Below the pieces are notes generated by a model. That model was not told the DNA's origin and did not search any database. It was given only the letters and a program-made list of their open reading frames with translations. Source: Ornithodoros turicata (Eukaryota > Arthropoda > Arachnida > Ixodida > Argasidae). From it: 64,000 nt of DNA. This document shows positions 32,599-44,150 of the stretch, one piece after another. Position numbers and translations under genes: made by a program. Location of the stretch: assembly GCF_037126465.1 (NCBI RefSeq), contig NC_088201.1:7631001-7695000 (forward strand), in the 5' to 3' direction. Position 1 is the first letter of the stretch, and every line of letters begins with the position of its first letter.

Positions 32599-33029
32599 CT
32601 TATAAGCAGGAATATTGTAAAACAACTATGCACGCCAACGCGTGCACCCCGTGCTCGAGTTGTTACTCCATTGAGGAGACGTACCGTCGTCGTTTTAGAC
32701 TGATGTCGAGAGATCTTCGGAGCATTTACTTCAAAGCTTCAGCGCGGCAGCGTCGTGTTCGAAGAGAGCGCGTTCCACTTTCGCGGTTTGGCCTCCGTTT
32801 CCCTTCTGTGTCAACATTTGTCTGCTTTCCGTCTGCCTTGAATGCGTTTGTGCGTTCGTCACCTCTGAAGCCAGGTTATGCGCGGGTTATCTATAAAGCG
32901 CTCTAGTGTAGCAGAGTCCTGCTCGGAAGCGATGGAATGTCTTGGGGCCCCTCAACCCGTCTCCTCTGTCCAGGGACTCGCTAAGGAAACTCAGGCTTCT
33001 GTACTGCGTCCTTTTATCAACAGACTATA

Positions 33030-33572
33030 TACAGTCAACCCTCGATTTATGAACCTTCGGTTTATGAATTCCCTCGTTTTATGAACAGGAGCACGAGGAA
33101 CCAAACTCTTGACATGCATTTTCCCCTCGTTTTATGAACCTCGATATCCGAATAATGAATGGAATTTCTGGGAACCAACTAGGAGTTGCCCAGCGTTTTT
33201 GCCCTCAATTTATGAACGGATGGTTCCGAGGTCAACAGAAATGTTCAAATGGATTATTCCGTGGTCTTATGAATGATGCCGGAACGGACGAATCTTTTTC
33301 CAGGTATTGCAACCTTGATTTTTAACCCCTCGAAATTCGAACAACAAACGGGTTTTCTGGGGACGCATTTGGGACGACCAAGTGTATAGCAGAAGGCCTG
33401 GTCGAAAACAACATTACACAATATATTGCATTATAAACACAATCCCAACTCACAAATACTGTTTCCTCAGCCGATAGTACTGACTTAACGGAATTTTCGA
33501 TTTATAAATCCCTCGATTTATGAACGATTTTTCCGGGAACCGAGGGTGTTCATAAATCGAGGGTTGACTGTA
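33030..33572. mobile_element. MITE with TACAGTCAACCCTCGATTTA ends
   Basis: Inverted ends TACAGTCAACCCTCGATTTA and its complement. The phrase CTCGTTTTATGAAC and variants (CTCGATTTATGAACG, TTCGATTTATAAAT) recur inside, giving a repetitive interior. TA-bounded. The right end abuts the next element with no spacer beyond TATA. Non-coding. Confidence 0.9.
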
Positions 33573-33607
33573 TACAGTGTGTCCCAGCTAACTGCGAACA
33601 TATTTTG

Positions 33608-33651
<44 letters not shown>

Positions 33652-34165
33652 TACAATTTGATTCCGCACTCCCAGCCGAGGACAGCTGTTTCGCTCTACT
33701 TGAGGCTCGTCGCGGTGAAGCGCCAAAAGCACGCTCTTTCACTCCCTTATCCACCAATGAATTACGTCCTTTTGCGCTTCGCCGCGACCAGCCGCGACAG
33801 AAATATGTAAACCGAAACCAACGAATTACTGCAACAAATGACCCGCTTTGGTGGCAGATTTTTCTCTAAAAGGTATCCACTGAAGGTCCCAAAAGGGGTA
33901 GTACCCATTTGAATGGCGATAGCGCCCTGCTTTAGAAGTTACGTTTTTTCACGAAACTCATTTGAATTTTTTATTTAAATAATGAGCGCCCCCCACTCAC
34001 TCACACGGTACGCAGCGTGTAGGTGGTATCGGACAGATACTTGTAAGAAAAAAGAAAGTTCTTCGATTGGTGCACCCGTTCACGATTATTTAGCCCGGGG
34101 ATTTAACTGAAACACCCTGTATATATATATTTTAAACGTGTTCGCCTTTAGCTGGGACACACTAT
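33573..34165. mobile_element. MITE TACAGTGTGTCCCAGCTAA with half of another foldback inside
   Basis: The outer ends TACAGTGTGTCCCAGCTAA and its complement (TTTAGCTGGGACACACTATA) enclose a (TA)20 run (33609-33648). From about 33705 to 34125 comes the right half of the foldback family seen complete at 55475-56225, ending AACTGAAACACCCTGTA. The left half of that inner element is missing. This is a nested and truncated composite. Confidence 0.8.
33609..33648. repeat. (TA)n microsatellite, ~20 units
   Basis: Lies just inside the left end of the composite MITE. Directly visible. Confidence 0.95.
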
Positions 34166-34763
34166 ATATGGGTCCGCAGTCTGTTATTTCATTTTATTTT
34201 TGTACTCACCAACAGCAGCTGCCTACACGGTGCACATCAAATACAAGAAACACATAACTAAAGCACTAACAAAAATAACGTTAAAACTTATTAATAGGGA
34301 ACCTTTGAAATAATACACATAAAAGAAGCAGGGTGAGAAAATGAGTCTTCATCTACATCGCGGCAACTCAAGTTACTCCATAGACATTGCATGCGGACAA
34401 TGGTAGTATAAGAGTACATGTATAAAAAACGTAATTATATCTGCATCGTCTGTAAGGAACATGAAAGCTAACGGCGGATAACAGGGACGGTGCATCAAGG
34501 ATTCCTATCTATAACGTTACAAAAGAACGTCCTGTCCCGAAGATACCACTCGAAGCTTTGATAGAAGATGATTATATTCGTAATACCATGTCCTGTTTGG
34601 AAAAGTCTCCTCTGTACGTTTTCAAGGTAATCAGAGTGAGACTGTGAGTCTTGGAAATATTGTTCCACACGACAGAGGCAAACCCTACTACGAACAAGAC
34701 TATAGAAGAGACATATCAGTGCATGATAACGGGAAAAGCCACGAGAGATACGACTAATAAAGC
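34166..34763. other. Unassigned stretch
   Basis: MSCLEKSPLYVFK followed by AAG|GTAATCAG (near 34626) could be the end of an exon, but no acceptor supports it. Nothing else is recognised. Confidence 0.35.
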
Positions 34764-34771
34764 CTGGTGTC

Positions 34772-35319
34772 CAGACTTGTACGTATTTGGAGTATTGTAT
34801 TTAAAATACCGTATTTTAAATACAATTTGCGGTATTTTGGTACTCTACTCAATACTTTTTGTTTTGTGTATTTGTACTCTATTTAAAATACATTTTAGTG
34901 GTATTTTATACTCAATACTCTAATTACATATTTTGGGTCTCCCTCTCAAACTTGCTGTGTCTCGTCTTTACATTATCTTGCTTGTTCAGTGGAAATTTCC
35001 TGAGTCCCTCGAACTTGACCTGGACATTGGCCCTTCTTGGAAGTCTGCATTTAGAGATCCTGCCCCGTGTGTCTTAATCCTCTGCCAGTGAGGGTCCTAT
35101 TATGTGTACCCTGACGCAGTGACGCCGAATTCTGACCTCGCCGCGCGGGGACCTGCTAGAATTTTGCTTTGTTCTGGGTCACATATACTTATTGGAGTTA
35201 TGTGGTATCTCTTTGTCATCTTTAATTTTCATGTATTTATACTCTATCTTAATTACATTCTAACGTTAGTATTTATTATCTTATCTTAAATACATTTTTG
35301 AGTATCTTGTACATGTCTG
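34772..35319. mobile_element. hAT-like non-autonomous element, copy B
   Basis: Ends CAGACTTGTACG and GTACATGTCTG. Subterminal AAATACATTTT and GGTATTTTGGTACTC repeats match copy A (18319). It is flanked by the perfect 8-bp duplication CTGGTGTC (34764-34771, 35320-35327). Its interior differs from copy A. No transposase. Confidence 0.92.
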
Positions 35320-35589
35320 CTGGTGTCGTATACGAACCATATTCATACGAAACATGGTGATCAAACTTTAAGGCGGAAGACCTGTGACCTGACGTCGCCT
35401 GACCCTGACTATACCCCAGCAACTTGATTACTATCCACCAAGGAACTATTTACTAAGGAATAGCAAGCCGACCTTACTGGCTGACTTTCCCTGCCGAAAT
35501 AAGTAGATCCCCTCCCCGACGAAACGCAAACCGTTTGTCCACCTATGACACGCTGTACACACATTGCAGCACGTTGGCACGTTACTGTC

Positions 35590-35800
35590 ACGCTTATGCA
35601 TCTTTCCCCCCTTTCCACATGTTTCGTACTCTCCGATACACTGACAACGCGAGGTACACGTCACGTATGATGTTCCACTAATCAGAGCTTTGCTTCCCGT
35701 GTGGCAGTTTTTTTTCGAGGAAGTGGGATTTGAGGCCGTGCCTGCCCGCGTGAGGTCGGTTGACGTCACGTGCACAACAGATTGGAGGCCGGCCGCTGTG
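35590..35800 (-). CDS. Possible cysteine-rich exon, unknown
   Basis: On the minus strand a 121-codon open frame (35811-35446) contains a dense cysteine block: NCHTG, then TCTSRCQC, ETCGKGG, and PTCCNVCTACH, nine Cys in about 60 residues. Such spacing recalls small secreted disulfide-rich proteins, but I match it to no named family. The opposite strand is partly open too. There is no defined splice context or signal peptide. It may be chance. Confidence 0.22.
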
Positions 35801-36212
35801 TCGAGTCCCATACATGCCAGCGGCGGATCGATGCTATACGAGGAGCTCTACTATTCCTTCCTCGCGCATGTGTACGGACTCGGTCATCACTAACGTGGTG
35901 CTTTACCCGCGTTGAAAGAGAACTTTAATATTTACGTTGATGGCCATTCTGCCGTGTGGGATCTTTCGTTGGGTTGGTTTCAATATTCATGTTCGTCCGC
36001 ATCCGTGTGCCGGAATGTGTTTGCAGCTTTCCTGTCGCAACATTTTTGCGAAGCGTAATAGCGTGGGTGAATATAGTAGTGCTTTCATCCGAGTTCATTT
36101 CTGTGGGTTAAGGCCAGCCGCTCGTTGGCGGTAGTCAAGGTCGTGATGTTGATATGCAAGGCTTCTGTGGACATCTTTGCTGGGCAGCTTTGTAAATCAG
36201 CATTTATAGCGC

Positions 36213-37096
36213 AGGTGTGTCCACGCTAAGTGTGAACATATAACACTTTTTTCCAAGATGAAATCAATTGCAATATAGCATATGCTAAAGGGTACTCCCT
36301 AGGAGGGCATTAGCAAAGTCCAAAGGCAGTGTCTCAATTAACTTTCATTAATTAACTTTTTAATGATAAAAGCTACAAAGTTGTCCCAATGAGAACATCT
36401 GTTCCTTTCGGTCACCTGATATCGTAGCCGTTTCCAGAACAAAAATCCGTTCGATAGATCGCCCGCAAAAAATTCGTGAAGGAACGCCTTTTTTTTTCTT
36501 TATTTTGTTCATTGCGCTTCGTAGAAGACGCGTCTTTCCTTCACCCCCAATGTGAGAGGAAGAAAGAGCACACTATCGCCTCTCGCGTCCTGGAAAAAGA
36601 TTAAAAGGAAACAGAAAATGCAACCCAAGATAAGGCCAGTTCCGATAGAGTCACCCGATACATTTGTTTTTGTTTTGTTTCCGCAAGTTAAAGCTCATCT
36701 TCGACGCATGAGGCGGCCCTGTACTCCTTTCCCCTCTCACGTTGGGGATGAAGGAAATACGCGTCTGCGAAGATGCGCAATGAACAAAATAAAGAAAAAA
36801 ATGGCGTTCCTTCAGTAATTTTTTGCGGGCGATCTATCGAACGGATTTTTGTTCTGAAAACGGTTACGATATCAGGTGACCGAAAGGAACAGATGTTCTC
36901 ATTGGGACAACTTTGTCGCTTTTATAATTAACAAGTCAATTAATGAAAGTTAATTAAGACATTGCCTTTGGACTTTGCTAATGCCCTCCTAGGGAGTGCC
37001 CTTCAGCATATGCTATATTGCAATTGATTTCATCTTAAAAAAAGTGTTATATATATATTTTTTTAAAATATGTTCACAGTTAGCGTGGACACCCTG
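36213..37096. mobile_element. Long foldback element, arms ~290 bp
   Basis: Left arm: CAGGTGTGTCCACGCTAA, then CAATATAGCATATGCTAAAG and TCCCTAGGAGGGCATTAGC. The right arm repeats all of these in reverse to GTTAGCGTGGACACCCTGTA. Arms remain paired inward to about 36489 and 36803 (GGCGTTCCTTCA). The unpaired centre of about 300 bases contains an 88-codon frame (36552-36818) with no known motif. The TIR resembles the CAGTGTGTCCCAGCTAA end at 33573. Confidence 0.88.
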
Positions 37097-37100
37097 TATA

Positions 37101-37862
37101 TCTCCCACCCTGCGGTGTTGACGGAGCTGTTTAAATGAAATTTATAAATCTTGTTCGCGGTAGGTTCCGCTAATTTTCGCTTAATTTTGCAGGGTTGGAA
37201 AAATAACAAATCTGTAACTTAGCCTCCACTACAATACCCATATGCTCTATGACACCCTATCAAACGGCTCAGTGCCCGCAAGTATCCGTGGCACTTAACT
37301 TATAGCTGCCACAGCGTATCGTAAACATTCCTAAAAATGAAGAAGTACATCTTTGTGAAGCGGTTCTACGAACAGCAACCACTGTATTACAACTTTACAA
37401 CTGTATTACAACTTTACAACTTTACTATTGGTTCTACGATACTGTTAAACTCCACCTCAATAATGTAATTTTAAAGAGTGTCTTGGTGTTTATAAAAGCT
37501 GACACGCCACAAAGGGAATTTGTAATGGAAAGCACGGTGGAACATGCATTACTGGTAGTATAATTCTGTACCGTTTTAATAATTTATCTCCTGCCGTGTC
37601 AGGAATGCGTCTTACACTGCATTGTTCTTGTGCACTTCTTGCGATGTGCATCAGTCACTTTCACTCATGTAGCGGCGCATATTTTTCTCGTCTTGCCGCA
37701 CAGTTGCGTGTTCTGCAGTTCATCCAAGCAAAGCATGTGGAACGCACGCATGTATCGCAAGTACATAGCATTGTATAGTCGTCATGCGTCAGCTTTGTGG
37801 GGCTCTGCATCCACTTTGGTTAAGGCAGCGTTGTATGACGATATCTCCTTTTTCTTCTGCAG
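37101..37862. other. Stretch 5' of a candidate exon
   Basis: AT-rich, with repeated CTGTATTACAACTTTAC near 37380-37425. No element ends are seen. If the exon at 37863 is real, this is intron. Confidence 0.4.
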
Positions 37863-37933
37863 ATCATCCCGGAGGCCCGCTTTCGCCGCTCTACTTCCCC
37901 AATCTCAGACCGCCAGAGGACTCCAGGCAGAAA
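37863..37933 (+). CDS. Probable internal exon, proline-rich, unknown gene
   Basis: A strong acceptor (CTCCTTTTTCTTCTGCAG) precedes a 71-base exon followed by a consensus donor AAA|GTAAGT. In the phase with two bases carried over, it reads HPGGPLSPLYFPNLRPPEDS followed by RQK and leaves the donor in phase 0. The residues look like a disordered, proline-rich linker. The other two phases are also open, so the frame is inferred. I do not recognise the gene, and no partner exon is identified within several kb. It lies 13.7 kb upstream of the gene at 51.6 kb and may be unrelated. Confidence 0.45.
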
Positions 37934-37939
37934 GTAAGT

Positions 37940-39046
37940 AGTTTACACGCTGTTATGTCCGTCCAACACCACCCAGATTAGACAAAGCCTGCTCTCGCCC
38001 CTGCCCGGTGTTATACAGCTAGAAGTCTATAGTCGGTCACGTTCATAGCGGACGATCGTATTTGCGAATCAGTGCTGCGCAGTAGGTGTAATCGTCTGCC
38101 AACAGTGATTGTTGCTTTGTAGCAGACGATAGCGATACTATACACAAAGACGTCGAAACACGCAAAAAAAAAAAAAAAGAGAGTATGACATTATTTGCAG
38201 ACTTATGTACTTGTACTATACAGTTGCATCATTACTTGATGCCACAGGTTTGAAATTCCACGTTAATGCCCTGTCTGCAAATTGGCAGTGCGGTGCATTG
38301 CCGTAGCAGACGACACCCGGGCTCTCGTGTGATGACCTCGGGAGAGGAAGAGAGGGTTTGAGGGGCCATTCTGTATTAAAGCGGGATACTTTCGTAAATG
38401 CTCTGTCCGATATTGAGTGCCCCTTTAATTAGACAGTGTCGCAGATGACATCACGAATGCGTCGTTGAACCGCGCTTCAGGCTTCAGCCACGTTTTTTTG
38501 TGGTGTCGTACGCCAATTCGCTACACGTTCGTCCGCATGTGCTAATCTTCATTGGGACTGCTGGTTCTGCTGTCTTCGATGTAACCTGTAATTAATATTT
38601 ACAACGGCCTCTCAAATTTAGGAAATTTGTAGAAGTATTGCGCACTATGTCTGTGCGAGTCTCGGTTTTTATTTCGTCTCGCTTCTGTCCTCAAGGCCGC
38701 TGGACTTTTGAGAAACGAGCGAGTTGTCTGTGGCTGGTTCCATTACGAGGCCAGTCTTGATGATAATTTTCAGGAGCACCGAGAAATCCCTCTGGAACCG
38801 GGTCGCCAAAGGCCCTGCGCGCATGCAGTGTACAGCTGTAATATACGCGCACTGACTAAAAATAGGCGAATTGTGTGTTAGTGAGCCTCGGTTTGCTGTT
38901 GTGAATGAGCCCAAATATCCCACAGCTGCTTCCTTTTTCGTGGACGCCACATACTAGAAGGTAACCGGTGTGTTGAATCTGACCCATGTAAATAACCCCT
39001 TTTGAGGTAGGCTGCTGGTCACGATATGTCAATAGGTGAACATGAA
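37940..39046. other. Unassigned stretch with GCAGACGA motifs
   Basis: An exact GCAGACGAC at 38306 with near matches at 38092 and 38121. Poly-A at 38164-38178. The minus frame at 38669-38950 is unrecognised. Confidence 0.4.
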
Positions 39047-39095
39047 AGAACTGATGTTCTGAGGCTGGAACAACATAGAAGGGACAAATACATTT
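39047..39095 (-). repeat. SINE tail fragment
   Basis: GATGTTCTGAGGCTGGAAC and ATAGAAGGGACAAATAC match the minus-strand tail of the composite SINE. No head is present. Confidence 0.85.
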
Positions 39096-39836
39096 AATCT
39101 TTCATTGTCAATAGGTTTTTCCTTTCACAAACTTTAGTACATGATGAGGCTGGACTTAAACATGGACTGAAGGGTCGTGTCCGCGAGAAATCCAGAATTC
39201 TAAAGTTAATGTGATATCAACTTGGAGGTGCCTTCCAAGAAGAAAACACCAAAAAAGTTTTGCAAAATTCGTTCGCGTTTTTTTTTCTTAAAACACCAAA
39301 AACATCGAATTCGAAACCAACTGCCAGCGTCCGTTTGAAACGGCCCTTCCCTGCTTCGCCTCTTCGTGTGACGTAATTGGTATTGCCTGCGAGATTCCCA
39401 ATCAGCTGATGGCGTCGCCCGGATGGTTGCGATTCGATACCAACGAAAGCGTGAACGCAGATGTTTCTATAGAGACTGTTCGGCAGCAGACTGAGAGTTC
39501 CGCATTTTGTGGCGGACAGCCTGACTTCGTAACCGACTCCCGTGACGTCGGTCCGCACACTGTTGCCCGAATTCAACCGGGAGCGCGCAGCCGACTGCAA
39601 AATTCGACTAAATTCATTTTCTAATGTTTGCGACAGTTTCAAAATGAAATATTCCGGTTACATGTGTTTCAGGCACCCACTATTCCGATAGCACCTTCGT
39701 TTCAACTGCATGCGTTCACCGGACACCACCTTTAAAGGAACTATCGCATCCGGGAACGTATGTACGAGAGCGACACGGTAATGTTCGTCACCGCTTCACA
39801 GTCAACTTGGCAAGTTTTTCTTCCGAAAACAGCTTA

Positions 39837-40035
39837 TACAGGGTGTTTGCTCCAACGTGACCAGAAATTGTATTTAAAGCGAGCGCTACTTTTCAGCTAC
39901 TTGAGTAAGAAACAGGTGCTACTAGTGAAGCAGTACCTGTTTCTTACTCAAGTAGCAGAAAAGTACCACTTGCTTTTCTTTTATCGCTCGCTTTTAAATA
40001 TAATTTCTTGGACACGTTAGAGCAAACACACTGTA
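39837..40035. mobile_element. Foldback MITE, TACAGGGTGTTTGCTCCAA ends
   Basis: A 199-bp hairpin. The left tip TACAGGGTGTTTGCTC pairs with GAGCAAACACACTGTA. The arms also share GCTACTTGAGTAAGAAACAG inverted about a central GTGCTACTAGTGAAGCAGTA. TA-bounded. Non-coding. Confidence 0.9.
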
Positions 40036-40339
40036 TATTAAATAAACGAGTTTTAAAAACTCTCACTCCCTCTGCAGCTAACACCATGATGACGTAAGCC
40101 AGGTATAGGAATGGGGGCGCAGCGCAGGCGATTGTCTCCGAGGTCAACCTGCTTGGTGTTCGCGTCGCAATACTCTAGGTGAAAGTCCTCGGTAAATACG
40201 CCGACTTTCGCTTACCAGTGTGAGTTCTGACGTGACCATGTTGCGTGGAACACTGTGTTACGCTCCTGGCTGTACGAACACGCTCGACGCTAACCAGAAA
40301 CAACGTTCCGCAAGCCGATCACAGAGTTGACGCAGTCCC

Positions 40340-40500
40340 CTAGTCCCTAGTATTCGGGCTCGCCTGCCTGCCTGCCTCTGGTCAGTCGGTCGCCAAGGCT
40401 ACCAAGGTCCCTCCAGCCCCGCTCCCTGATTGGTCTCGTTCGCGCCAAAGGGCGCTCTCTGATTGGCCTTGTCAAGGTGACGTTTCCAGAGAGGGAATCC
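40340..40500. promoter_or_regulatory. CpG-rich segment with two inverted CCAAT boxes
   Basis: GATTGGTC and GATTGGCC lie about 30 bases apart within GC-rich sequence (GCCTGCCTGCCTGCC). Promoter-like, but no gene start is identified. Confidence 0.25.
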
Positions 40501-40707
40501 CGGAATACTCTCAATATGCGTCGTCTGCTCTTGCCATGTGTTACATCAAACTGCACAGGAACAACGGCACCAATTCGCGTCGGATTTATTTTCGGCGTTA
40601 TTATCGGTGATGAACGCGGAGTAAAACGGCACTACAGTTTCGGAACCGATCGAGACGGATGCGATAGTTCCTTTTAGTTAGTCTTTGTTAAAGTCACCAT
40701 ATTCCCA

Positions 40708-41015
40708 GGCAGCACACGACATCTGGCCGATATCGGCAGCAAGTTGGGCATGTCGACCCAACATATCCCCGGCATTGCCAACTTGTGACCGATGTACGAC
40801 AGAAGTTGGCAATGTCGGCTCGTTGTTGATGGAAAAACGCGACATCTAGCCGACACTGCCAACTTGCGACCGATATCACGCTGAAGTTGGCAATGTCGGC
40901 TCGGTGTTCACCGAAACAAACAAGCGACATGTAGCCGACAATGCGAACTTGCGACCGATATCAGTTTGAAGTTGGCAATGTCGGCTTGATGTTGACCGAC
41001 ACCAGCGAGATGACG
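40708..41015. repeat. Tandem array A, ~87-90-bp hairpin-forming units
   Basis: At least three units repeat GAAGTTGGCAATGTCGGCT, then GCGACATCTAGCCGACA, then CAACTTGCGACCGATATCA. Within each unit GCCGACA...GCCAACTT is self-complementary, so single strands would form serial hairpins. The left end, CCCAGGCAGCACACGAC, matches in reverse the end of array B (62.27 kb: GTGTGCTGCTTGGGC). Minus frames across it are artefacts. Confidence 0.85.
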
Positions 41016-41039
41016 TCCTCGGTGGAACATCTGGGGAGT

Positions 41040-42900
41040 GACTCCACAAGTAAAGTTTTTTTTAAATAGTTATTTATTTCGCCTTCACCCCGTGCAGTTG
41101 CTTGAATTTTACGTATACTGCCTAGCTCATACATCAGCTACGTTGTCTACAATGTAATATTTTCTCGGGTGTCTATTCGCATTTGTAGACATGAAGGTAC
41201 AACTCGCTATCTTTCCAACTGGTTGCTGAACTTGCCCTTCCGGTCCGTCATTGTCATCAGCGCCGCAGTGAATGATTATTACCATGTTCCCACACCGAGG
41301 CAGCTTGATGAACAAAGCGTGCTCAAGCGAGGTTTCCTTTGGACACGGTTTTGATTATAGCCAATGGCCCGTTAGCAAACACGTTAAGTACTTCCATGGG
41401 CTAGATCGAGGAAAGATGCCAGCCACGTGGAAGTTGAAAGCGCTTCCGCTGTTTAACTCTTTGAAGCAAATCTTATGTTGAATTGACTGAGTTGTTTAAT
41501 GATAATGATTGTTTAATTATGTCCTGTAGAACACAAAACTTCAGCCAGAAAAATATAAGTTATATTGGTTACAGTATACAGGGTGGTCAGTGGTGTTAAC
41601 CACCGTGCATAAGGGGCTACAAAAAAAAAAAAAAAGCCTGTGGTAGAGCATAAGTTTTTTCTTTTTCCTTTTTCATGCACAAGGCAACACAGCAGGTGAT
41701 GCCCATCCATGTAGAGCATGATGGACTTGCTTTTGCGCTGCAGTTAGCGGCTGATGTTTTGCAGCTGTGAGATGGACAACGGGGACAAAGACGTAGTCTC
41801 GCTCGTTTGTTTTCATTTGTTAAAATATTTCCTTATCAATCAACCTGTTCGCTGGAACTGTCGGAATCAGAGACCGATACGTCTGGTAAATTGTTTCAGG
41901 ATGCAGACGTGCTGTCGGGCAGGCTATGTGGACTATATGTTGGATCCTATAATCACTGTTAGCGTCGTCCGAACAGCTTCCTGCGTCTCAGGGGGGGACG
42001 TCCTGAATTATATGGAGCCTCCATGTCTTCGAGCGCACTGGCGCACCTGCGAAAAGCATCAAATCCCGTTTCGCGTATTAGTGACCCGGTGACCGCTTCC
42101 TGCACGATGTTTCCTCCAGTTGACCACCAGTTTTTCTCAAAATTCAGCGTTGAGTCAGATAGCGTATTCAACGTTATGTAGACATGTGATGAAACAAATG
42201 AACGGCCTGTCAAGAGATTCTTACCTGGTTTTCCGTAAAAAGTCGATGACGAGCACAGGGGTGGCATCCAATGTATTCCTCCGTAGACGAAAGCGTGCTG
42301 GGCGAACGCAATGCATCCTGGACAGGTCCTGGTCGCACGTCACAGCAAACGTCAAGGCGCACGTGACCTTAAAGATGGCGGCGCCCGTGATGACGACTGC
42401 GCGTTAAGACTTACCGAGCCGATGCCACGTACTTAAAGGAGAAATGGGCTACCATGTTGCGGAAGAAGCACCGCATAGTTTACGCTAGCAAAATACGGCA
42501 ATCTCTCGGTGTTATGACGGCGAAAATATGTCCGTAAGCGACAAAACGACATATAAACAAAGTCACATGACCTGAAAGTGACGTTTTCTATGACGTGCGA
42601 CCAGGACAAGATGGCAGTTTTGCCAAAAGCACCCGCTTGAGGGTAGTTACAACAATGGCGGGTTTGTGTCACCCCTGTGATGACGAGAATGGAGCGCCCG
42701 CCATGATGCGCTTCTTCTTCGCAAAGCAGAGTAGAGAAGAGTTGTCACTCCCTGACTACTCTGGCTAATTTTCACCGCAGAGTTATGACGTCATTTCCGC
42801 TACTCTGTCTATTTTTCGCCGGCTGAAAGTAACTCGGAGTTGCCAGAGTTGAATAAGAAAACGCACCCAAAGATGTCGCGTGTTCCGGACCTTTTTTTTT
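41040..42900. other. Unassigned stretch
   Basis: TACAGGGTGGTCAG at 41577 looks like a MITE tip, but no matching right end is found. Frames at 41754-42092 and 42120-42407 are not recognised. A TGACGTCA box occurs near 42786. Confidence 0.4.
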
Positions 42901-43984
42901 TGCCATTTGAGTTTCGTAGCTGTCGAAGTGCGAGGCAAAACACCGTTCCATAACCGGGTTTCCGGACTACGACCGTAAATCTGATTTATGGTCGTGACCA
43001 GACACTTCCACCAAAACTGTTCAGTTTTTATTACGTTTAATGGATGACCAACATGATGATGATGATTAGGGTTGAGTCCTCCAGCTAAAGCTCAGCGCCC
43101 CCGGCTCTGATTAGTCTATTATGAGACTAATAGACGCCCCCGGCTCCTATTAGTCTATTCAGCCACGTGTCCCTATTTTATTACTTTAATTTATTTAGAC
43201 ATATTGCAAGCCCGTTGGAGAAGATACACCATTGCGCTGACGTGAAATGCATGAAATGGTGACGCATAATGAAAGCAAAATGACAAAATCAGATTATCTC
43301 TATCAGGTTCACTGCCTAGGTTAGCTTTAATTCGCCATTTGCTTCTAGCTTCAGTTTCTTCAATGTAGCTTCCTCCGACAGAGGGGGGTTCACTGCTTTG
43401 AAACCGTATTGGAAGCGTCACTTCTATAGCCACCAATATTAGTGGCTATTTTCATCACGTTCGTTGGCAGCTGGTACGTGCTGTGTCGTTTCTGAGCCGG
43501 ACTACTCTACTAAGGTATACGCTGCAGAAATCTGGTGGTCCTTTCCAGGAGGGTTATTGACACTGTAAAGTCCCTGGTGATGCGGATCCGCGATTGAGTC
43601 CAGTTTCCTTCTGCGATATATCGATTATTGACTGATACCGCATGCACATGGTCCAGTTCCAGCGGATAAGAACGATCCCGATGCCTCGGGAACAAGGTCA
43701 GCTGTGTTGGACGTTTTAGCCTTGCTTTCAGCTGGGAAAGGCGTTTGCAAACGATGCTTCAATGCTACCAAATGGAGTCGCACGTGGCGAGGTGGAAGTC
43801 CACGATGTTGGAGATAAAAGCTGTGACATTGAACTTTATCCGCGAGCGAGAACAGTATTTTTCCCCCTCTTCTATGTTTAATTGCCTCATCCACGACAAC
43901 GTTACATGCGAACAATTAATTGTTAATGAAAAAATGGCTAAGAAGCAAGCGAGGCAGTATGCAATTAATTGTTGTCAGGATCTC
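42901..43984. other. Unassigned stretch, possibly old retroelement
   Basis: A short duplication of CGCCCCCGGCTC...TTAGTCTATT lies at about 43087-43160. Minus frames from 43915 to 43510 have a flavour of a degraded retroelement polyprotein, but no diagnostic motif is intact. I do not call one. Confidence 0.3.
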
Positions 43985-44128
43985 GCGACTTTCAGGCTCC
44001 GTTGATGCGGGATTACGGGTGGTGGCATATGTGGAAGCATGCATACACTCGACCTCATGAGAAGATTGGCAGATTACTGATCCCAAGGTTGCGGGTTCGA
44101 ACCCCGCCGAAGTCGCGAACAACTTGAT
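43985..44128 (+). repeat. Third tRNA-like SINE fragment
   Basis: GGTTGCGGGTTCGAACCCCG (B box) is followed by CCGAAGTCGC, as in the minus-strand copy near 29.8 kb. The A box is poorly preserved. The dispersed repeat (44151) follows immediately. Confidence 0.55.
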
Positions 44129-44150
44129 GACTAAAAGTGGGACTCTGCAA

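Noticed and set aside
40694..40930. Minus-strand frames with repeated SARCRVFP/ADIANF phrases
   Set aside because: The protein repeat is just the translation of tandem array A.
43510..43915. Possible retrotransposon gag/pol fragment on the minus strand
   Set aside because: It has a vague resemblance to a zinc knuckle only if frameshifts are allowed, and no intact CCHC, protease or RT motif.
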